From Alphaproteobacteria bacterium (GTDB lineage Bacteria > Pseudomonadota > Alphaproteobacteria > Rs-D84), in contig JAFZHX010000006.1 of NCBI GenBank assembly GCA_017554665.1, positions 1 through 51,255 on the forward strand: a DNA stretch of 51,255 nt, in the 5' to 3' direction. A program made the position numbers and the translations under genes. Numbering within the stretch: the stretch's first letter is position 1; each line of letters starts with the position of its first letter. Below the pieces are notes generated by a model. The model was not told the origin of the DNA and made no database searches. It saw only the letters and a list, made by a program, of their open reading frames with translations. This document shows positions 8,762 to 16,152 of this stretch, one piece after another.

Positions 8762-8850
8762 ATTTAGATAAAAGTAGTGCCGGCAATGTAGTGTACAGAC
8801 GCTACATGAGTTGCCGGCACCGCTTTTAGATAAATTATTATAATTTATTT
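8762..8850 (+). repeat. Stem-loop repeat, copy 2, reaching into the trxB 3' end
   Basis: GTGCCGGCAA (8777-8786) pairs with TTGCCGGCAC (8811-8820). TGTAG and CTACA close the ten-base loop TGTACAGACG, with a 3'-side bulge TGAG. Outside a 2x2 loop (TA/CG) the helix resumes: TAAAAG with CTTTTA, then opposed GA/GA dinucleotides, then ATTTA with TAAAT. The AT-rich tail from 8822 to 8850 matches copy 4 and covers the trxB stop codon and last three sense codons. Confidence 0.85.
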
Positions 8851-9734
8851 AGATAGGAGATTGCGTCCATACCTGCGCAACACCCTGTTCCGACAGCTGT
8901 TGCTATTTGCATTTTTAAATCACTATGCACATCACCTGCAACAAACATACCTTCTGGCAATTCAGCAGGTATCAAGCGACCCAGCGCATCGCGTTTAATA
9001 TCTTCTGACAAATAGTCAGTATTTGCTTCATGACCAATTGCCACAAAAACACCATCAACAACAAGCTGTTCACCAGCAGTCGTAGTAACAATTAGTTCGC
9101 CTTCTGTTGAATCTGGTTTTTCTTCGATTTTTTCTAAATCTGTATTGAACAAGCATTCGATGTTATCGCGCGCAGCTACACGTTCGCGCAATACAGCCTC
9201 TGCTCTAAAGAATTCTGATTTACGATAAACGATTTTAACTGTCTTGGCCAAATCAGCTAAATACAAAGCATCGTTCAAAGCACTGTTACCACCACCCATA
9301 ACAATTACTGTTCTGCCACTATAGAAGAAGCCATCACATGTTGCGCAATAAGAAACACCACGGCCCATCAATTCACGAGCACCTGCAATTTCAAGTTTGC
9401 GTGGGCTAGCACCAGTTGCAACAATAACAGTCTTACCAACATATTCTTTATTATTAGCAGTAACAACAAATTCATTATTTTCATTTTTTACAACATTTGT
9501 TGCTGTAACAAACTCTACACTTGCGCCAAATGTTTCTGCTTGTTTTTTCATAAATTCCGCCAATTCAGAGCCACTTCCAGCCCAACCTGGATAGTTTTCC
9601 AGCACGGCAATTCCAGCCATTTGGCCACCCAGTCTATCGCCACCTAACACGATTGTTTTCTTGTTTGCGCGCGCTGCATACAAAGCTGCAGTCAGCCCTG
9701 CGGGTCCAGAACCCAAGATAATTACATCATACAT
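8838..9734 (-). CDS. trxB: Thioredoxin reductase
   Basis: NADPH-dependent flavoenzyme that reduces thioredoxin. The start at 9734 (298 aa) puts the FAD motif GSGPAG at 8-13 and follows an AGGAAG site; 19 extra upstream codons fit no family sequence. The redox pair is in CATC (Cys130, Cys133) and the NADPH motif is GGGNSA (147-152). The C-terminal FAD-binding motif GDVHSDLKMQIATAVGTG is present. The final residues after ISYL are encoded by the tail of the stem-loop repeat. Convergent with the barrel genes. Slightly shorter than the usual 310-320 aa. Confidence 0.95.
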   Translation of the reverse strand: MYDVIILGSGPAGLTAALYAARANKKTIVLGGDRLGGQMAGIAVLENYPGWAGSGSELAEFMKKQAETFGASVEFVTATNVVKNENNEFVVTANNKEYVGKTVIVATGASPRKLEIAGARELMGRGVSYCATCDGFFYSGRTVIVMGGGNSALNDALYLADLAKTVKIVYRKSEFFRAEAVLRERVAARDNIECLFNTDLEKIEEKPDSTEGELIVTTTAGEQLVVDGVFVAIGHEANTDYLSEDIKRDALGRLIPAELPEGMFVAGDVHSDLKMQIATAVGTGCCAGMDAISYLNKL

Positions 9735-9816
9735 TTGCTTTTCTTCCTTTTTTCTCGGGGTCAATATAACAGAATTCACCCACCCACACAACCAAAATAA
9801 TTAGAAATTAAACAAG

Positions 9817-9845
9817 TTGATATAAAACGAAAAATATCTTATAAT
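9817..9845 (+). promoter_or_regulatory. Promoter upstream of serS
   Basis: TTGATA (9817-9822), a 17-base spacer and a perfect TATAAT (9840-9845). It lies 144 bases before the serS start, leaving a long leader that contains a short open frame and a hairpin. A second TATAAT near 9954 lacks a matching -35 box. Confidence 0.75.
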
Positions 9846-9855
9846 TCGTAGCGAT

Positions 9856-9909
9856 ATGAAATTTACTTTTGTATTTTTTAGTTCTATTTCATCCCCTTTT
9901 GGGGAATAA
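9856..9909 (+). CDS. Possible 17-aa leader peptide of serS
   Basis: ATG at 9856, ten bases after the -10 box, opens a 17-codon frame ending TAA. The peptide is MKFTFVFFSSISSPFGE, with four Ser codons (AGT, TCT, TCA, TCC) among residues 9-13 just before a CCCC-TTTT-GGGG hairpin. Ser codons ahead of seryl-tRNA synthetase are what a transcription-attenuation leader would need. There is no ribosome site, so it would have to be nearly leaderless. It is also Phe-rich (five), and no convincing alternative antiterminator was found, so this is tentative. Confidence 0.3.
   Translation: MKFTFVFFSSISSPFGE
9892..9905 (+). promoter_or_regulatory. Short GC hairpin in the serS leader
   Basis: TCCCC (9892-9896), loop TTTT, GGGGA (9901-9905), then ATAATTTG. 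The stem is only five pairs and the following T run is weak, so it would be an inefficient terminator or a pause site. It overlaps the end of the putative leader peptide. Confidence 0.4.
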
Positions 9910-9988
9910 TTTGTCACGCATTTACTTTACAAAGAAAATAAACAGTTATAAGATATAATCCAAATTACTAAGTAAAAGGATAATTAAG

Positions 9989-11266
9989 ATGTTGGATATA
10001 AAATTTATTCGTGAAAATCCAGACCAAGTAAAAAAGGCCTGTGAATTAAAAGGCTTTACAGACTATACAGACGAAATTTTAAAATTAGACGCACGCGTTC
10101 GCGAATTAAAAACTATTACTCAGGCAAAAACTGCTGAAAAGAATAAAATCACTCGCGAAATTCCAACAGCCACTGACAAGGCTCCATTGATTGCAAAATC
10201 CAAAGAAATAAACATTGAAATTGCAAACGACTTGGCGGAACTGGCAGACAAAGAAAACGAACTAAAAGAATTATTACATCGCACTCCACAAATCCCAAGT
10301 GCAGACACACCTTTTGGTCACGATGACACAGACAATGTAGAAGTCCGTCGTTCTGGCACACCGCGTGAATTTGACTTTACGCCACGTCCACAGTGGGAAT
10401 TGTTAGAAATGAACAACTGGTACAAGCCCGAAAAAATAGCTTCTATTTGCGGCACTCGCACATACGCGTTATTTGGCGAAGCTGCAGAATTAGAATTAGC
10501 AATACAGACTTATGTTATTCAAAAGCTAATATCCAAAGGCTTTACATTTGTAAATTGTCCTGCGATAACAAAGCCACAAACAATATTTAATGCGGGCCAC
10601 TTTATGGGCACAGACACCTCTGTTATGAACAACGATGTATTTATGTTAACAGACACAGACCGTTGTTTAGCAGGTACAGCTGAAATTATTTTAAATTCTT
10701 TACACAGTGATGAAGTTTTAAATGAAAAAGACTTGCCAATTAAATACGCAGGTTTTTCACCATGCTTCCGCAAAGAAGCTGGCGCAGCTGGACGCGACAC
10801 TCGCGGAATTGTTCGCATACATCAGTTTAACAAAGTTGAACAATACATCTATTGTACACCGGAACAATCTGATGAAATGCACGAACATTTATTAAACAAC
10901 TTGTGTGAAATCATGGAAGATTTGGAATTACCATATCGTGTTATTATGGCATGTACTGGCGACATGGGCTTTAACAAGGTTAAAATGCACGATGTCGAAG
11001 CATGGTTCCCAAGCGAAAACACATATCGCGAATTAGGTTCTTGTTCTTCGATTGGTCAATTCCAGGCACGCAGAACAAATACCAGATATCGTGCCACAGA
11101 CGGCAGCATGCAATTTTGTGCAACATTGAACAACACAGGCATTGCCCTGCCACGTGCGATTGTACCTGTTATTGAAAACCACCAAAACCCAGACGGTTCT
11201 GTCAACATCCCTGTAAAGTTACAACCTTTGATGGGTGGCCGCACAAAAATTGGTGGAAAACACTAA
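9989..11266 (+). CDS. serS: Seryl-tRNA synthetase
   Basis: Class II synthetase charging tRNA-Ser. The 425-aa protein starts with the family sequence MLDIKFIRENPDQVKKA, has the N-terminal coiled-coil arm (about 30-105), motif 2 (FRKEAGAAGRDTRGIVRIHQF) and motif 3 (NNTGIALPRAIVPVIENHQ, where Asn replaces the common Gly). An AAGGA site precedes the ATG. A single-gene unit with its own promoter, leader and terminator. Confidence 0.97.
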   Translation: MLDIKFIRENPDQVKKACELKGFTDYTDEILKLDARVRELKTITQAKTAEKNKITREIPTATDKAPLIAKSKEINIEIANDLAELADKENELKELLHRTPQIPSADTPFGHDDTDNVEVRRSGTPREFDFTPRPQWELLEMNNWYKPEKIASICGTRTYALFGEAAELELAIQTYVIQKLISKGFTFVNCPAITKPQTIFNAGHFMGTDTSVMNNDVFMLTDTDRCLAGTAEIILNSLHSDEVLNEKDLPIKYAGFSPCFRKEAGAAGRDTRGIVRIHQFNKVEQYIYCTPEQSDEMHEHLLNNLCEIMEDLELPYRVIMACTGDMGFNKVKMHDVEAWFPSENTYRELGSCSSIGQFQARRTNTRYRATDGSMQFCATLNNTGIALPRAIVPVIENHQNPDGSVNIPVKLQPLMGGRTKIGGKH

Positions 11267-11270
11267 TAAA

Positions 11271-11292
11271 AAATCCCCCAAATGGGGGATTT
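11271..11292. terminator. Bidirectional terminator between serS and the 172-aa gene
   Basis: AAATCCCCC (11271-11279), loop AAAT, GGGGGATTT (11284-11292), with T-rich sequence after it and A-rich sequence before it, so it can serve both convergent genes. Confidence 0.9.
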
Positions 11293-11294
11293 TA

Positions 11295-11813
11295 TTATTT
11301 CTGAAACAATCGTGCATATTCAACAAACGGTCTTGCAAAACAATTTGCAGATTCGACTGCCAACTCACTTTTATATTTCTTTGCATTTTCAACAATTTCT
11401 GTTGCGTACGTATCACTGTGTCCATCATACATCCACTGTTGCACAGCACGACAGAAACGATAATATTCCGCACCATTACCATCAAAGAATACACCCGTTG
11501 CTTTGTTCCAAACGATACCTGTTGGATCTTGGACAATATAATAAGCACTGGACAAATCATGTAATTTTTTCTGTTGTGCGTATTCCTTTGCACGTTCAAT
11601 CCATGCCTTCTCTGTCGATTCACGTGAAAAATGCGCATCTGGATTTTTTGCAACCTGTTCCATAAACACCAAACTGCGCGCAGCATCACAACGTTCTTTT
11701 AAATTCATAGCTTTCCAACGTGTTTTCAAACGTACACGTGCCAAATCTGTTAAACATTTGAATCCCTGCTCAATATTTTTTTTAACATCTTGTTCTTTAT
11801 AAACTTTATTCAT
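11295..11813 (-). CDS. Conserved-looking hypothetical protein, 172 aa
   Basis: No recognised domain. The protein is soluble with no signal peptide or membrane segment, rich in Lys, Arg, Glu and aromatic residues, and probably mostly helical. A central part (about 90-135, YYIVQDPTGIVWNKATGVFF) looks like a beta-rich core. It has a good promoter with a perfect TTGACA box and shares a terminator with serS, which supports a real single gene. The ribosome site is weak (AAAGGG). Confidence 0.75.
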   Translation of the reverse strand: MNKVYKEQDVKKNIEQGFKCLTDLARVRLKTRWKAMNLKERCDAARSLVFMEQVAKNPDAHFSRESTEKAWIERAKEYAQQKKLHDLSSAYYIVQDPTGIVWNKATGVFFDGNGAEYYRFCRAVQQWMYDGHSDTYATEIVENAKKYKSELAVESANCFARPFVEYARLFQK

Positions 11814-11843
11814 CTTTACAACCCTTTATCATTACTGTTATAA

Positions 11844-11871
11844 AACATAGACAAAATACCACTAATGTCAA
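11844..11871 (-). promoter_or_regulatory. Promoter of the 172-aa hypothetical gene
   Basis: On the minus strand, TTGACA (11866-11871), a 16-base spacer and TATGTT (11844-11849), about 35 bases before the start codon. Confidence 0.6.
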
Positions 11872-11953
11872 TAGATTTTATAATATATTCTTGAAAAAAC
11901 AAAAAAATAGTTATACCCTGCTTTGGCAAAACAAAAATATGAGGCATAAAATC

Positions 11954-13786
11954 ATGAAAATTCGCAATATTGCAATTATTGCACACGTTGACCATGGAAA
12001 AACAACACTGGTTGACAATATGTTAAAGCAAGCCGGCACATTCCGCGAACACGAAAAAGTCGAAGATCGTGTTATGGACAGTGGGGACATTGAACGCGAA
12101 CGCGGCATTACCATATCTGCCAAACCTACATCTATTCAATGGGGTGAATACAAGATTAACATTGTTGACACACCTGGGCACGCAGACTTTGGTGGCGAAG
12201 TAGAACGCATTTTATCGATGGTTGACGGTGTTGTATTATTGGTTGACAGTGCCGAAGGCCCATTGCCTCAGACCAAGTTTGTATTATCCAAGGCTTTAAA
12301 GCTGGGATTGCGTCCAATTGTATGCATTAACAAGATTGATCGTGGCGACGCACGTCCAGACGAAGTTTTAACAGAAACATTTGATTTATTTGACAAACTG
12401 GGTGCAACAGATTCTCAATTGGACTTCCCATATTTGTATTCTGTTGGTCGCGATGGCTGGGCTGTTCGCAACTTAAATGACGAAAGAAAAGATTTAACAC
12501 CATTATTTCAGTTAATTGTTGACCATGTACCTGCACCAGATTGTAATGGCGAACGTTGTCAACTTGACGCACCATTTACGATGTTGGCAACAACCCTAGA
12601 AGCAGATCCATATGTTGGCAGAATTTTGACTGGCAAGATTGAATCTGGCACGGTACGCGTTGGCCAATCAGTCAAAGCAATCAATCGCAATGGAGAGTTT
12701 ATTGAAAACGCCAAGATAACAAAAATCATTGAACATCGTGGTGTTGAAAAAGTATCTCGTGATTCTGCATCTGCTGGCGACATTGTTGTTGTTGCAGGTT
12801 TTTCCAAAGCGACAGTGGCAGACACATTATGTGACCCAAGTGTTACAGAACCTATTCCAGCGATACCTATTGATCCACCTACCCTGACGATGACCTTCTT
12901 TGTGAACACATCGCCATTGGCTGGTAAATCTGGCAAGAAATTAACCTCTCGTATGATTGGCGAAAGACTGTTCAAAGAAGCAGAAACAAATATTGCATTA
13001 AAAGTTGAACAAAGCGAAAACAACGAAGCATTTGAAGTATCTGGTCGTGGTGAATTACAACTTGGTATTTTGATTGAAACAATGCGTCGTGAAGGCTTTG
13101 AATTATCAGTATCTCGCCCACGCGTTGTTATGACAGAAGATGAAAACGGTGAAAAGCTTGAACCAATCGAAGATGTAGTAATTGATGTTGACGATGAATT
13201 CAGCGGTGTTGTTATTGAAAAGATGACAAAGCGCAAAGCAACAATTACAGAAATGAAAGCATCTGGTGGTGGCAAAACACGAATTGTATTTTCTGCACCA
13301 TCACGTGGTTTGATTGGATATTTATCAGAATTCCGCACAGACACACGTGGTACAGGCATTATGAATCGCGTATTTGACAAGTACGACACATACCGCGGTG
13401 CGATTCAACAATATCGTCCTGGTGTATTGGTATCTATGGAAAAAGGCAGTGCTGCAACATACGCATTATTTAACTTGCAACCACGTGGCACTTTATTTAT
13501 TGAACCACAAACCGAAGTTTATTCAGGTATGATTATTGGCGAACACAGCAAAGAAAACGACCTGGAAGTAAACCCGATCAAAGGTAAAGAACTAACAAAC
13601 ATGCGTTCTGTTACAGCTGATGAAAAGTTATTCTTGGCACCTCCTCGCAGAATATCTTTGGAAGAAGCGTTATCATACATCTTGGATGACGAGCTGGTAG
13701 AAATCACACCAGACACAATTCGTCTTCGCAAGAAAGAACTTGATAGTAACACTCGCAAAAAGTTAAAGAAACATATCGAAGAATAA
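11954..13786 (+). CDS. typA: Ribosome-associated GTPase TypA/BipA
   Basis: Translational GTPase related to EF-G that assists ribosome assembly, especially under cold or other stress. Starting at 11954 (610 aa, [19 protein letters not shown]) matches the family and follows a GAGG site by nine bases; earlier in-frame ATGs add non-family residues. G motifs: AHVDHGKT (10-17), [14 protein letters not shown] and NKID. The beta-barrel, EF-G III/V-like domains and the BipA-specific C-terminal domain (ending with a Lys-rich tail) are all present. Confidence 0.97.
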   Translation: MKIRNIAIIAHVDHGKTTLVDNMLKQAGTFREHEKVEDRVMDSGDIERERGITISAKPTSIQWGEYKINIVDTPGHADFGGEVERILSMVDGVVLLVDSAEGPLPQTKFVLSKALKLGLRPIVCINKIDRGDARPDEVLTETFDLFDKLGATDSQLDFPYLYSVGRDGWAVRNLNDERKDLTPLFQLIVDHVPAPDCNGERCQLDAPFTMLATTLEADPYVGRILTGKIESGTVRVGQSVKAINRNGEFIENAKITKIIEHRGVEKVSRDSASAGDIVVVAGFSKATVADTLCDPSVTEPIPAIPIDPPTLTMTFFVNTSPLAGKSGKKLTSRMIGERLFKEAETNIALKVEQSENNEAFEVSGRGELQLGILIETMRREGFELSVSRPRVVMTEDENGEKLEPIEDVVIDVDDEFSGVVIEKMTKRKATITEMKASGGGKTRIVFSAPSRGLIGYLSEFRTDTRGTGIMNRVFDKYDTYRGAIQQYRPGVLVSMEKGSAATYALFNLQPRGTLFIEPQTEVYSGMIIGEHSKENDLEVNPIKGKELTNMRSVTADEKLFLAPPRRISLEEALSYILDDELVEITPDTIRLRKKELDSNTRKKLKKHIEE

Positions 13787-13790
13787 AAAG

Positions 13791-13813
13791 TCCCCCGATT
13801 GGGGGATTTTTTT
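13791..13813 (+). terminator. Terminator after typA
   Basis: TCCCCC (13791-13796), loop GATT, GGGGGA (13801-13806), then seven T. Confidence 0.92.
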
Positions 13814-13843
13814 ATAGAAGAAAGAAAAAAACACAAAAATAAA

Positions 13844-13861
13844 AACCGCCATTTGGCGGTT
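13844..13861 (-). terminator. Terminator of the 724-aa Cys-module gene
   Basis: AACCGCC (13844-13850) pairs with GGCGGTT (13855-13861) around ATTT. Read on the minus strand it is followed by a T-rich run. Confidence 0.85.
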
Positions 13862-13871
13862 CTTATTATTC

Positions 13872-16046
13872 TTATTTGATACCTACTGTGAATTCGTCAC
13901 CCCAACCTGCTACTGCCTGACCACCGACAGTACATTTCAGATCTTCGAATCCATCTTCTACTTGATGCTTTTTCATAACACTACTTGTTATCAAACCACC
14001 AGCTGTACCCAAAACTACGGCTGCAATAGAGTCTGAAGCAAGACGAGCAGTATTAAACTTACCTTCTGCATTTCTCCAAGCAGTTACTTTCAAGTCAGCA
14101 ATAGTTGTATCCAAGCTTTCAACAGCAGCATTAATCGCAGGTCTTTCATCCACAACAGGGTCAACATAAGGATCAACAACAGGATCTACTGGAATAACAG
14201 GATCTATAACAACAACATTATCACGATCGTCGATAAGCACATTATTATCATCTTGACAAGAACTTACAGCTTCCACAACTAACTGATACAAAATATCATA
14301 GTCTTCTTTTGTTGTAAACTTAGCACAGAATTGTTGCAATTGCAGAACCAAATTGAAACTCTGAGTATTGTTCACACACTGAGTCATCCAAATATTAATA
14401 TTCTGAACAACTTCTGGATCGCATTTATTTATAACTACAGTTGATTTAGTCTTGCAGCTACCTTTGCCATTAACAATACTAAACTCTCTGTTATCGTTGG
14501 TGCAACGGCAAGTATCTGTTGCTTCTTCATATACTGCAACCTCTTTTGCCAAATCGCAACATGCTATACCATTATCGGTTTTGCGTAAATCACGGCACTT
14601 TTTCTTTACAGGTTGCGGTGCAACACAAGAACGAGAAGCAGCATTAAATACCTTGCTCTTGTCATTACATACACAAGTACCATCTGTCCACTTTACTGTG
14701 TTTTGATCTGCTTCGCAACATGCTTCACATTTTATTTTCTGAGCAGAATCTGTTATACCAGCACATTTTGTTGTCTTACAACTATTAACAACAGGTTTTT
14801 CGTCTGCGGTTTTACAAAGCAAAACATTATTAGATTTGCAATATACATTAAACTTTGAATTCTCATCCTTAGGATCGCCATCTTCGAACTGAGAACATTC
14901 GTTATAGTTGACAGTCATTTTAGCATTAGTTGCGCTATCCATCAACCATGTACCAACATTGAATGTATGCCCGCGGAATGTACATGTTTCTTCTTGACTA
15001 ATCAAATTCCACTGACCGCCAGAACCACCACATTTATATATAGCACCACCAGCTACTTTTTTGCCTTTAAACACGTGTCCTGCAGGCATTGTAACAGTTT
15101 TACCCTTCACACAATGTGTATCATTATCACATTCCCATACTTTACCACCTGATATAACACCACCACCGTTTTCAACAAGCGTTGTTGCTTGTTTATAAGC
15201 CGCTTCTGTTTCATACAAGTATTCATCGTGTTCTGGTTTCTGATTACCTTTGAATGTGATAAAGGCTTCACCACATGTACCAACCCTTTTAACCCAATTA
15301 TCGCCGTTGCAAACATAAGCAGTAACACTATTTACTACATTACCCCCAAACACGTGGCCTTCAGGCATTACAACTTCTTTATCCTTTGCACACCAGTCAT
15401 TATCACATTCCCATACTTTACCTGGCAAACCCTGATATTCATCTTTACCTACTTTATCTATAGTTGGGTTATTGTTTTTAACCATAATGAACACATTGTT
15501 GTTTTCATACAAATATTCATTATCGGTCTTTCTCTGCGTACCCACAAAACGAACATAGTTCACACCACAAGCTGGGTTTTTGAACTCAGGGTTACTTGAT
15601 GCAGAAGAAGAACCACCCGAAGAAGATGATGATGATGCAGAAGAAGAACCTCCCGAAGAAGAACTATTAGCAACAGAGACCCAATTATTACCATTACACT
15701 TATAGGTAGTTTTTGTATTTACTACATTACCACCAAACACGTGGCCTGCAGGCATTTCAACCTCTTTACCCTTTGCACACCAGTCATTATCACATTCCCA
15801 TACTTTACCTGACAAATTCTGATATTCATCTTTACCTACTTTATCTATAGTTGGGTTATTGTTTTTAACCATAATGAACACATTGTTGTTTTCATACAAA
15901 TATTCACTATCGGTCTTTCTCTGCGTACCCACAAAACGAACATAGTTCACACCACAAGCTGGGGTTTTGAACTCAGCCGCCTGCAGATTATGATTTACTG
16001 CTGCAACACAAAAAAACGTTACGATTGATAAGAAAATCTTTTTCAT
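13872..16046 (-). CDS. Secreted Cys-rich modular surface protein (three CWECDN modules), novel
   Basis: A 724-aa protein with a signal peptide (1-24). Three copies of a module of about 93 residues follow (about 30-122, 159-252, 258-347), each with four Cys: an opening CG, the WECDN-x-x-C pair, and a final CxG. MPxGHVF is nearly invariant. A Ser/Gly linker (127-152) separates modules 1 and 2. Residues 355-545 hold further Cys-rich, EGF-like-spaced sequence; 600-635 is a DPV-rich repeat; the C-terminus has a small-residue hydrophobic segment (about 675-692). It has its own promoter, ribosome site and terminator. It is probably surface-exposed and disulfide-bonded. I do not recognise the module; the paralogue at 33551-34840 carries three more. 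Confidence 0.85.
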   Translation of the reverse strand: MKKIFLSIVTFFCVAAVNHNLQAAEFKTPACGVNYVRFVGTQRKTDSEYLYENNNVFIMVKNNNPTIDKVGKDEYQNLSGKVWECDNDWCAKGKEVEMPAGHVFGGNVVNTKTTYKCNGNNWVSVANSSSSGGSSSASSSSSSGGSSSASSNPEFKNPACGVNYVRFVGTQRKTDNEYLYENNNVFIMVKNNNPTIDKVGKDEYQGLPGKVWECDNDWCAKDKEVVMPEGHVFGGNVVNSVTAYVCNGDNWVKRVGTCGEAFITFKGNQKPEHDEYLYETEAAYKQATTLVENGGGVISGGKVWECDNDTHCVKGKTVTMPAGHVFKGKKVAGGAIYKCGGSGGQWNLISQEETCTFRGHTFNVGTWLMDSATNAKMTVNYNECSQFEDGDPKDENSKFNVYCKSNNVLLCKTADEKPVVNSCKTTKCAGITDSAQKIKCEACCEADQNTVKWTDGTCVCNDKSKVFNAASRSCVAPQPVKKKCRDLRKTDNGIACCDLAKEVAVYEEATDTCRCTNDNREFSIVNGKGSCKTKSTVVINKCDPEVVQNINIWMTQCVNNTQSFNLVLQLQQFCAKFTTKEDYDILYQLVVEAVSSCQDDNNVLIDDRDNVVVIDPVIPVDPVVDPYVDPVVDERPAINAAVESLDTTIADLKVTAWRNAEGKFNTARLASDSIAAVVLGTAGGLITSSVMKKHQVEDGFEDLKCTVGGQAVAGWGDEFTVGIK
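15291..15572 (-). repeat. Cys-module repeat, gene 1 module 2
   Basis: Encodes residues 159-252 of the 724-aa protein (Cys160, 214, 219, 246). By eye the DNA is almost identical to module 1, to the point that most third codon positions match, which suggests recent duplication or gene conversion. Confidence 0.85.
15681..15956 (-). repeat. Cys-module repeat, gene 1 module 1
   Basis: Encodes residues 31-122 of the 724-aa protein (Cys31, 85, 90, 117). Long stretches are identical to module 2 and to the modules at 33602-33883 and 33938-34219, especially the segment coding for NNNPTIDK and WECDN. Confidence 0.85.
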
Positions 16047-16078
16047 TATTCCTTCTCCTATTTAATTCTATCTCTTAC

Positions 16079-16107
16079 ATTTTATCATAATTTTTATTTT
16101 ATGACAA
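16079..16107 (-). promoter_or_regulatory. Promoter of the 724-aa Cys-module gene
   Basis: On the minus strand, TTGTCA (16102-16107), 17-base spacer, TAAAAT (16079-16084), then a GGAGAAGGA ribosome site before the ATG at 16046. Confidence 0.7.
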
Positions 16108-16152
16108 GCGAATAAACATAGCTAAGAACAAAAATTTCATTCAAAATAAATA

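Noticed and set aside
8671..8820. Two similar repeats with a spacer, considered as a mini CRISPR array
   Set aside because: Only two local copies, each a hairpin with variable arms, and related copies occur singly 28 and 34 kb away; no cas genes.
8671..8835. Stem-loops considered as integron attC sites
   Set aside because: No RYYYAAC/GTTRRRY core sites, no integrase next to them and no gene-cassette arrangement; the bulge pattern also differs.
9846..9988. T-box riboswitch before serS
   Set aside because: No T-box consensus or large specifier stem is present and T-boxes are mainly found in Gram-positive bacteria.
12559..13389. 276-aa open frame opposite typA
   Set aside because: typA is certain on the plus strand; the antisense frame is Ser/Thr-rich without motif, ribosome site or neighbours.
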